From Streptococcaceae bacterium (lineage in GTDB: Bacteria; Bacillota; Bacilli; Lactobacillales; Streptococcaceae), in NCBI GenBank assembly GCA_902836505.1, contig CADFQU010000010.1, positions 1-11,403 of the forward strand: 11,403 nt of DNA. Reading direction: 5' to 3'. This document shows, one piece after another, positions 7,052-11,403 of this stretch. Made by a program: the position numbers and the translations under genes. Within the stretch, counting starts at the first letter, position 1. Each line of letters begins with the position of its first letter. The notes below the pieces were generated by a model. The model was not told the origin of the DNA. It was given only the letters and a program-made list of their open reading frames with translations, and ran no database searches.

Positions 7052-7117
7052 ATGTTTATTGTAAATCTTACCTATATCAAACTCCTTGATACGGTTGAAA
7101 AATTCTTAGAAAAATAA
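7052..7117 (+). pseudogene. YciI-family protein remnant, first 21 codons
   Basis: ATG at 7052 with AAAGGAG (7039-7045) 6 nt upstream. The peptide MFIVNLTYIKLLDTVEKFLE followed by K-stop matches the first strand and helix of YciI-like proteins (MFIVxLTYxxPLxxVdxFLExH), which normally run to 80-100 residues. The rest of the gene is missing, and the DNA after the stop shows no continuation in another frame. Signals for expression are intact, so a 21-residue peptide could still be made. Its broken state mirrors the broken HxlR gene across the shared promoter. Confidence 0.65.
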
Positions 7118-7247
7118 AAGTAATTACCAGTAGGGGGATGGTACCCTGGTTTCGTCTTTCCTTGAGCATAGCTCAACCTCCAAAATATAATCTAAAAAAA
7201 TAATTTGATTAGCAAACTATCTATTTTGTATAGTATCGCATAAATGC
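7118..7247. other. Non-coding spacer between YciI remnant and tetR
   Basis: No gene is supported. There is a perfect short hairpin TTGAGC-ATA-GCTCAA (7162-7176) without a T-run, and an imperfect dyad ACCAG...CTGGT at 7127-7150. A 30-codon minus-strand reading from 7169 has an SD but resembles nothing I know. Confidence 0.4.
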
Positions 7248-7275
7248 TTGACAAATAGCAAGAATGTGTTAGAAT
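7248..7275 (+). promoter_or_regulatory. tetR promoter
   Basis: Consensus TTGACA (7248-7253), 16-nt spacer and TAGAAT (7270-7275) with a TG extension (TGTTAGAAT). The first operator begins at once after the -10. Confidence 0.85.
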
Positions 7276-7305
7276 ATGAATGAATATATAGACTTATTCA
7301 TTCAT
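7276..7305. promoter_or_regulatory. Operator 1 of the TetR regulator
   Basis: Perfect 11-bp inverted repeat ATGAATGAATA (7276-7286) / TATTCATTCAT (7295-7305) with 8-nt centre. It covers the expected transcription start of tetR, so autorepression is likely. Confidence 0.88.
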
Positions 7306-7320
7306 AAAAGAGGCATAGAA

Positions 7321-7887
7321 ATGGATAAAAAAAATGAGCTGTTGGCTGCGGCTAGGGAAGTATTTGCAGAAAAAGGCTATAAGGCAGCTGGAATTTCTGA
7401 TATTGCTAAGAAGAGCCGTATGGCTGTCGGATCCTTTTACAAGTATTATGAGTCCAAGGAAGCTATCTTCTTGGAGGTTTATGTAGCTGAAAATAGCCGT
7501 ATACGTGAGGGAATCATACAACGCGTAGACTGGCAGGGCGAGCCCGAGACAATCGTTGAACAGCTTTTTGCAGTCACTTTTGAATTGATTTCACCCAATA
7601 AAATTCTGGCTGAGTGGAACAAGCCAGGCATTTCTCAGATTCTGCACGATTACTATAATCAGGATTCCGGACGAGCATCCAATGCTTTTTATCAGTTTCT
7701 GATTCAGACCTTCAGCCAGCGCTTGCAGGAAGAGGGCTTTTCGGAGGAGAAAATAGCTGAGATCATGAAGGTTTATGACTTGATTTATTACATAGACATG
7801 CATGTCACAGAGCAGGATTTTTCAGGCTACTTCGATAGTCTTGAGACTTTAGTGAAATATTTTGTTAAGGGAATTTTTTCCAAATAG
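7321..7887 (+). CDS. TetR/AcrR-family transcriptional regulator
   Basis: 188 aa from ATG at 7321 (AGAGG 7 nt upstream). A longer frame from 7276 would translate the operator itself and lies at the transcription start, so it is rejected. Residues about 5-50 form the TetR helix-turn-helix, with VFAEKGYKAAGISDIAKKS and VGSFYKYYESKEAIF, the recognition helix and the YxYxxSKE signature. The C-terminal helical ligand-binding domain is unlike any specific subfamily I can name, so the inducer is unknown. The operator over its own promoter and the two matching ones downstream imply it represses itself and the membrane/nrdI-like pair. A weak hairpin (7867-7899) overlaps the stop. Confidence 0.93.
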   Translation: MDKKNELLAAAREVFAEKGYKAAGISDIAKKSRMAVGSFYKYYESKEAIFLEVYVAENSRIREGIIQRVDWQGEPETIVEQLFAVTFELISPNKILAEWNKPGISQILHDYYNQDSGRASNAFYQFLIQTFSQRLQEEGFSEEKIAEIMKVYDLIYYIDMHVTEQDFSGYFDSLETLVKYFVKGIFSK

Positions 7888-7904
7888 AGGAAATTCCTTT
7901 TCTT
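7867..7904 (+). terminator. Weak terminator at the end of tetR
   Basis: AAGGGAATTT (7867-7876) can pair with AAATTCCTT (7891-7899) with one bulged G, followed by TTTTCTT. The left arm lies in the coding region. Weak stem, so read-through is likely. Confidence 0.45.
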
Positions 7905-7915
7905 AGAAGCAGGTA

Positions 7916-7943
7916 TGAATGAATTTATATAACCATTCATTCA
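7916..7943. promoter_or_regulatory. Operator 2 of the TetR regulator
   Basis: TGAATGAAT (7916-7924), 10-nt centre, ATTCATTCA (7935-7943): the same half-sites and spacing as operator 1. It lies between tetR and the membrane-protein gene. Confidence 0.85.
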
Positions 7944-7957
7944 CGAACAAAGGGGTG

Positions 7958-8005
7958 ATGGCTTATTTAGTGCGAATAGGAATGGGAAGAAATGTGATTG
8001 CATAA
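7958..8005 (+). other. Possible 15-codon leader ORF or gene scar
   Basis: ATG at 7958 encodes MAYLVRIGMGRNVIA-stop, preceded by AAAGGGG only 2 nt away, which is too close for a good SD. It sits between operators 2 and 3. It may be a scar of a deleted gene or chance. Confidence 0.25.
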
Positions 8006-8035
8006 GTATAAAGTGAATTATTTTTTAGAAAGATT

Positions 8036-8063
8036 TGAATGAATATTTGGAAGCGTTCATTCA
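8036..8063. promoter_or_regulatory. Operator 3 of the TetR regulator
   Basis: TGAATGAAT (8036-8044), 10-nt centre, GTTCATTCA (8055-8063). One mismatch to operators 1 and 2, same spacing. It lies 46 nt before the membrane-protein start. I see no convincing -35/-10 pair; TTGCAT at 7998 is a possible -35. Confidence 0.82.
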
Positions 8064-8109
8064 AAAACAGAAAGTGAGGAAAAGAATGAATAAGCAAGGA
8101 GGATTTGCT

Positions 8110-8433
8110 ATGAGTGGAATAGCTATTTTGGGTATCTGTCTGGTCGCAATTGGTCTTTTGACCATTGGCTACGGCGGTGTGACAGTTGGTTTTAGTTTAA
8201 GTGTGGATTTTCAGTCATTTTTAGTCGGAGGTCTCATCATTGTCCTAATCGGAGCAGCTTTGATTCCGGGCTTGCCGGCAGTTGCTAAGCTGACAGCACT
8301 GGCTTTGACAACTTTGTCATTGCTGATTTACATTCACATGATGCCAGATTTAGAGTTTATGCTTATGCTCATCTCTGATGTTGTGGTTTTAGGCTTTGCG
8401 GCTTGGTTTGCTATTCTTTTTTTAAGAAAGTAG
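8110..8433 (+). CDS. Small four-helix membrane protein, function unknown
   Basis: 107 aa from ATG at 8110, chosen because AAGGAGG (8096-8102) stands 7 nt upstream. An in-frame ATG at 8086 with GAGGA upstream is an alternative (115 aa). Four hydrophobic segments are visible, at about residues 2-25, 36-58, 60-77 and 83-104, separated by short loops (VDFQ, PGLPAVAK, MMPDLE). The protein ends in LRK. There is no signal peptide and no catalytic motif. I do not recognise the family. It is 9 nt from the nrdI-like gene and shares the two upstream operators, so it is likely co-expressed with it under TetR control. It may be a small integral membrane partner or a transport subunit, but nothing in the sequence decides this. 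Confidence 0.78.
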   Translation: MSGIAILGICLVAIGLLTIGYGGVTVGFSLSVDFQSFLVGGLIIVLIGAALIPGLPAVAKLTALALTTLSLLIYIHMMPDLEFMLMLISDVVVLGFAAWFAILFLRK

Positions 8434-8442
8434 GTGATGAAG

Positions 8443-8790
8443 ATGATTGTAGTTTATGATTCAAATACTGGTATTGGAAAACGATTTGCAGAATCACTGG
8501 GCTATCCGACCCAGAGCATCAAGGAGAAACTGGAAGAGCCCTGTATTCTCATTACTCGAAATGCTGGTGCTGGGAAAATTCCGTGGTCTACCAAACGCTT
8601 TATTAAGAAACATCCTGGGCTGATTAAAGGTTTTGTTAACAATGGTGACTCTGTTAAACACGGCCGGACCTTCTGCGGAGCGACTGCCTTGATTATCGAA
8701 AAATATGGGCTCCAACATATCTGCGATATTGACCAAGGCGGTAGTTCAGAAGATGTCAAGACTGTGCAGGCATTTTTGGCGGAGTGCTAG
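8443..8790 (+). CDS. NrdI-like flavodoxin
   Basis: 115 aa from ATG at 8443; AGGTGAT upstream (8432-8438) is a suitable SD. An ATG at 8437 and a GTG at 8434 are alternatives with SD spacing too short. Resembles NrdI throughout: a phosphate-binding loop VVYDSNTGIGKRF (NrdI has SxTGN), PCILITRNAGAGKIPWSTKRF in place of the FMN 50s loop, then VNNGDSVKHGRTFCGAT for the 80s loop and SSEDVKTVQAFL at the end. NrdI supplies oxidant to assemble the dimanganese-tyrosyl radical of class Ib ribonucleotide reductase NrdF. Here nrdE/nrdF are not adjacent, and the usual Asn of TGN and the NWG part of the 80s loop are changed, so true NrdI activity is not certain. Ends 24 nt before the right att terminator. 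Confidence 0.82.
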   Translation: MIVVYDSNTGIGKRFAESLGYPTQSIKEKLEEPCILITRNAGAGKIPWSTKRFIKKHPGLIKGFVNNGDSVKHGRTFCGATALIIEKYGLQHICDIDQGGSSEDVKTVQAFLAEC

Positions 8791-8813
8791 TCTCATCAAG
8801 TTTTGTATAAACA

Positions 8814-8848
8814 GACATTCAAGAATTTTCTCTTGGATGTCTTTTTTT
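8814..8848 (+). terminator. Terminator copy downstream of the nrdI-like gene
   Basis: GACATTCAAGA (8814-8824) / TCTTGGATGTC (8831-8841), loop of 6, T7. Same hairpin as at 6680-6714. On the minus strand no T-run follows, so it would not end integrase transcripts well. Confidence 0.9.
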
Positions 8849-8864
8849 ATTCAAAAAACTAGAG

Positions 8865-8884
8865 TTCACCCCAAAATTCACCCT
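8865..8884. repeat. Two TTCACCC arm-type repeats, right copy
   Basis: TTCACCCC (8865-8872) and TTCACCCT (8877-8884), 12 bp apart; the second overlaps the integrase stop codon. Likely arm-type binding sites for the integrase N-terminal domain. Confidence 0.7.
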
Positions 8885-10103
8885 ATTGCTTTTTGAGACT
8901 TCTAAAGGCTATTTCTCCTGCTGTTTGATTTACTGTTTCAGTAGTATTGACATAAGTCTTCGTTATTTGGATGTCACTATGAGTAAGTGCTTCTGAAATA
9001 GCATTTAATGATGTTCCAGCCCGTCTTGCCAAAGTTGCTCCAGTGTGCCTTAATTTGTGAGGAGATGCTGGAGGAAGTTCCGGATGTCTTCTTCGAATAG
9101 TATTCATTCGATGATTAAGATAATCAATATGAAGTGGAACGTTAATACCGTTTTTTCTATTGTTGTATGTGAAAACGAATTGCTTTTCATTCTGTCTGAT
9201 TCCAAACAGCTTTAGTTGCTTTTTTTGTTCAATTTTCCAATCGGTCAGGATATTCATTAGTTCTTTAGGAGCTTTGAATAGAGTTTTTTTATTTCCTTTG
9301 GTTGATTTCAGATTCCCGAATTTGTCTAATGCTTGTTCAATGAGAATTTCGTTTTTTTCAAAATTGATATGTTTCCATTGGAGAGCATAGGTTTCTGATT
9401 TTCTATCTGATAAAAAGAATGTCGTATAGAACAAAGCATAATCTTTTAATTCCATTCGATCATTTTTTAGATCTTCATCAAATGCTTGTAGCCATTGTTT
9501 AAGTTCCTCCTCATTTAATGCTAAGTCTTCAAACTTTTTACTTTCTTTGAGAGCTAATTTTTTATTAGCTTTAATTCTACTGATTGTCTTTTTAACCTTA
9601 TTTACTTGTATATATTCAAGCTCTTCTGCCCAGTCCAAGACAGAATTGACGTAGCCTCTAATGGATTTAAAGTTGGCATAAGAATTCGATAGTGGAGTAA
9701 GAAGTGACAAAACCAGTTGTTTGTTTTCATTGAGATGATCAATAGAATAATTACCTAGAACTGGAAGAATCTGCAAACGAAAGAGATTTTCTGTTTGAAA
9801 GACGGTTACTGCTGTAGGTGGTTTAATAGTAGCAGTGGCTTGCCCTGCTTTATAGGGTTCGAGCCAAATATCTTTGTAAAAATCTTTGAATAGGATGTCT
9901 CCTTTTCTTTGAGATAAAGTAGAAGATCTTCCTAAACGTGCATTTTCAATATCAACAGCTAACTTAATTTCTGCTTCCTTTGCTTCTCTGCGAGTTTTGA
10001 ATCTTTTTTCAAATCGTGTACCGATCCCTAGTTTTCCTTGGACATCATCAGGTATGTATACCCTTAGCCTATAGGATCCATTCTTTGTTTTTGAAATGCC
10101 CAT
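8883..10103 (-). CDS. int: Tyrosine-type site-specific integrase
   Basis: 406 aa from ATG at 10103 with AAGGAGG (10115-10109) 5 nt upstream; the longer GTG at 10121 lacks an SD. Residues about 1-55 are an arm-DNA-binding domain (ISKTKNGSYRLRVYIPDD). Residues 70-175 are the SAM-like core-binding domain. Residues 195-400 are catalytic, with R234 (SDRKSE), a K-bearing turn (STKGNKK, 267-273), H349-xx-R352 (PHKLRHTGATL), H375 (LTHSD) and nucleophile Y384 (TKTYV). All catalytic residues are present, so it should be active. It integrates and, with Xis, excises the element. Its stop lies within the att repeat. The SD overlaps the stop of xis, so the two are coupled. Codon use is A+T-richer than in rplM/rpsI, in line with acquired DNA. 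Confidence 0.96.
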   Translation of the reverse strand: MGISKTKNGSYRLRVYIPDDVQGKLGIGTRFEKRFKTRREAKEAEIKLAVDIENARLGRSSTLSQRKGDILFKDFYKDIWLEPYKAGQATATIKPPTAVTVFQTENLFRLQILPVLGNYSIDHLNENKQLVLSLLTPLSNSYANFKSIRGYVNSVLDWAEELEYIQVNKVKKTISRIKANKKLALKESKKFEDLALNEEELKQWLQAFDEDLKNDRMELKDYALFYTTFFLSDRKSETYALQWKHINFEKNEILIEQALDKFGNLKSTKGNKKTLFKAPKELMNILTDWKIEQKKQLKLFGIRQNEKQFVFTYNNRKNGINVPLHIDYLNHRMNTIRRRHPELPPASPHKLRHTGATLARRAGTSLNAISEALTHSDIQITKTYVNTTETVNQTAGEIAFRSLKKQ

Positions 10104-10113
10104 TTTTGCCTCC

Positions 10114-10386
10114 TTATGCACTTATCTCTAGCCGAGTCATCCACTGATTTATACTTTCTTTGCTGAAACGAATGGACTTTCCGACTCGAATATACGGGAG
10201 GCCCATTGCAATCCAGATATCAAGAGTATTATGTGAAATTCCGAGATAATGACATGTTTGTTTTTTGTTCAGAAATGGAGTGTCTAATCCCATATCTTCT
10301 TTGAAATGATGAATCTCATCTTTGATAAGAGTTGCAATCATTTTTTGAATTTCTTGTGTCTGTTCTTCTGGTAATTGTACTAACAT
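10114..10386 (-). CDS. xis: Excisionase-like helix-turn-helix protein
   Basis: 90 aa. SD AAAGGA lies about 8 nt before the ATG at 10386 and falls inside the gap after the hydrolase stop (13 nt). Residues 1-33 form a charged helix. Residues 38-84 are a MerR-like (HTH_17) winged helix: FLNKKQTCHYLGISHNTLDIW then a GLPYIRVGKSIRF wing and ESINQWM helix. Proteins of this kind between a lytic or conjugation gene and a tyrosine integrase act as directionality factors, bending att DNA to favour excision. It directly precedes int, and its TAA is part of the int Shine-Dalgarno. Confidence 0.85.
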   Translation of the reverse strand: MLVQLPEEQTQEIQKMIATLIKDEIHHFKEDMGLDTPFLNKKQTCHYLGISHNTLDIWIAMGLPYIRVGKSIRFSKESINQWMTRLEISA

Positions 10387-10399
10387 AATTTTTTCCTTT

Positions 10400-11403
10400 C
10401 TAGTGTCCTAATACATAGGTAAATTGTTTTGCTGTTTGTGCGTCAAAGGTTCGGTAACTAATCACTCCAAGTCCTTTCACATTACATTCTGAGATCAGAA
10501 TAGATCCGTCTGATTTAACTTGCTCCACAAAGGCAATATGCCCGTATATTGGATTAGCTCCAGCTTGTCCAGGACTAAATGATAGAGCAGAGTGTTCAGT
10601 TGGTGTATGGGTTGTAGTAAAGCCTGGCTTATTCATCCATTGGCCACCATTTCCCATAAATGGATCAAAGTTAACTCCGACTTGTTTTCCACGGTTAAAG
10701 ACATACCAAGTACATTCTCCCCATGGATAGGTGCTAGTGATATATCCATTTGTGTCGATAGCTTTTGTAAGACTATATCCTACCGGAATATCATTTGAAA
10801 TAACTCCACCTCCATCTCGAGTTTTTCCAGTTAATTGAATCGGTGCTTTAGGTGTTCCGCCGTGTTCATCGATATACTGATCTAGTTTTCTCATGGTTTC
10901 AGCTCGACGCTTGCCAGAGCCTGTAGTATCTGTAAAATAGACACCTCCATCGATGGTCTGATTCAAAGAACCATTCGCATATTTTTGAGCCTTATCATCT
11001 TGAATTTTAAAGGTCTCATTCTTATTTCCAATAATCGTCTGTTGGGTTAGGGCAACTACGGCAACCTCGTCATTAAAGTTATTGGCATTTTCTGGATTAG
11101 AATCAAATGCCCCATAGCCAAACATATTGGCTCCAGGGTTTCTTGCGACTCCAGCAGTTCCGAGTGAGCTTTCATTTAAGGCAATTGCCACGATACCTCG
11201 GACATCTAGATTGGATTTAGCCTCCCATTCTAGGAGTTTTTTACCGTTAATACGGTTCTTATCATAGGAGATCCCTAAAGTGTCTAAAAAGCCGTCTAGT
11301 TGAGCTGCTGTAATGCCATATCGATGAACTAATAGATTGTGTGTATATGGATCTCCAGAGGACCAGTGTTCCGCATAGGTGGCTCCATCTACCCCAGATC
11401 CTC
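10400..11403 (-). CDS. Bifunctional cell-wall hydrolase: glucosaminidase-like plus CHAP domain (5' end outside window)
   Basis: 333 codons visible, open to the window edge, so the N-terminus is missing. Visible residues about 15-180 resemble a bacterial glucosaminidase/lysozyme-type domain: RYGITAAQLDGFLDTLGI, then VAIALNESSLGTAG with candidate catalytic E77, GANMFGYGAFDSNPENA and DGGVYFTDTTGSGKR. Residues about 220-330 are a CHAP amidase/endopeptidase domain with C230 (WGECTWY), H288 (YGHIAFVE) and the polar residue in ISECN (E305). Two-domain wall hydrolases of this kind (CwlT/Orf14 type) open peptidoglycan for the conjugation channel and are usually membrane-anchored or secreted. It lies 13 nt upstream of xis on the same strand. 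A phage endolysin is possible, but no holin or tail genes are seen. Confidence 0.85.
   Translation of the reverse strand, partial: GSGVDGATYAEHWSSGDPYTHNLLVHRYGITAAQLDGFLDTLGISYDKNRINGKKLLEWEAKSNLDVRGIVAIALNESSLGTAGVARNPGANMFGYGAFDSNPENANNFNDEVAVVALTQQTIIGNKNETFKIQDDKAQKYANGSLNQTIDGGVYFTDTTGSGKRRAETMRKLDQYIDEHGGTPKAPIQLTGKTRDGGGVISNDIPVGYSLTKAIDTNGYITSTYPWGECTWYVFNRGKQVGVNFDPFMGNGGQWMNKPGFTTTHTPTEHSALSFSPGQAGANPIYGHIAFVEQVKSDGSILISECNVKGLGVISYRTFDAQTAKQFTYVLGH

Larger units (their letters stand above)
6677..8810. mobile_element. CIME-like island between two att repeats
   Basis: About 2.1 kb bounded by two direct copies of the same attachment region and lacking an integrase of its own. Content in order: integrase 3' relic, truncated HxlR and YciI genes, tetR, 4-helix membrane protein and nrdI-like gene. 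The simplest reading is that an older element at rpsI was internally deleted, leaving its attL side and its right-end cargo, and a related element then inserted at the surviving right att site. Such islands can sometimes be mobilized in cis by the resident integrase. The repeat structure is seen; the history is inferred. Confidence 0.65.
8811..9031. repeat. Right copy of att/integrase-3'-end direct repeat
   Basis: The partner of 6677-6908: terminator, two arm-type TTCACCC repeats (one fewer than the left copy) and the 3' end of the intact integrase. Left of 8811 homology with the rpsI flank ends sharply. Confidence 0.93.
8811..11403. mobile_element. Recombination end of an integrative element (ICE/IME), continues past window
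   Basis: Att repeat, integrase, excisionase and a cell-wall hydrolase of the conjugation-associated type lie in order on one strand. The other att end, relaxase and coupling protein are not in the window, so ICE, IME or decayed element cannot be separated. Insertion at the rpsI 3' end fits a site used by some streptococcal elements, to my recollection. Confidence 0.8.

Noticed and set aside
7080..7169. 30-codon minus-strand frame starting MLKERRNQGTIPLL with a GGAGG upstream
   Set aside because: It overlaps the YciI remnant antisense, matches no family I know, and has no visible promoter.
7276..7320. N-terminal extension of the TetR frame beginning MNEY
   Set aside because: It is a translation of the operator dyad at the transcription start; the ATG at 7321 has an SD and begins the normal TetR helix.
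8035..8109. N-terminal extension of the membrane-protein frame, also reading NEYxxxFIxK
   Set aside because: It begins with TTG inside operator 3, and its likeness to the tetR extension is explained by the shared operator DNA. The strong AAGGAGG favours 8110.
6677..9031. Direct repeats as ends of a composite transposon
   Set aside because: The repeats carry an integrase tail and att-like sites, not transposase genes or terminal inverted repeats.
1..11403. CRISPR arrays, tRNA or rRNA genes
   Set aside because: No regularly spaced repeat series and no cloverleaf or rRNA motifs were seen on either strand.

Overview
The window comes from a low-GC Firmicute, almost certainly a viridans Streptococcus of the mitis/sanguinis type. 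This rests on the gene order rlmB, yacP, degV, rplM, rpsI, a secreted M14 carboxypeptidase with an Ala/Ser/Thr/Pro-rich leader region, strong Shine-Dalgarno sites and extended -10 promoters. I cannot name the species from sequence alone. 

Positions 1-2267 hold the N-terminal 755 codons of a secreted M14 zinc metallocarboxypeptidase (minus strand), whose promoter carries a textbook cre site over the -35. Positions 2439-3404 (minus) encode an aromatic-acid-exporter-like membrane protein, followed by a hairpin terminator. From 3509 the plus strand carries a translation-linked housekeeping block: rlmB (apparently leaderless mRNA), yacP/rae1 and degV. Then comes the rplM-rpsI ribosomal protein operon with its own promoter and a structured L13-type leader, ending in a strong terminator at 6680-6714. 

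From 6677 the window is mobile DNA. The rpsI terminator, a cluster of TTCACCC arm-type repeats and the 3' end of a tyrosine integrase gene occur twice in direct orientation (6677-6908 and 8811-9031). They are nearly identical apart from two substitutions and an 11-bp indel. The right copy belongs to an intact integrase (8883-10103) with an excisionase (10114-10386) and a two-domain cell-wall hydrolase (10400 to beyond 11403). This looks like the recombination end of an integrative conjugative or mobilizable element that uses the rpsI terminator as its attachment site. The left copy is a relic of an earlier, related element. 

The roughly 2.1 kb between the copies looks like a CIME-like remnant (an att-flanked island with no integrase of its own). 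It holds the broken ends of a divergent HxlR-regulator/YciI pair and an intact TetR regulator, a four-helix membrane protein and a NrdI-like flavodoxin. Three matching 28-bp dyads (TGAATGAAT-N10-ATTCATTCA) sit before tetR and before the membrane/nrdI pair, so the three genes probably form one self-regulated module. The module is the least explained part of the window.
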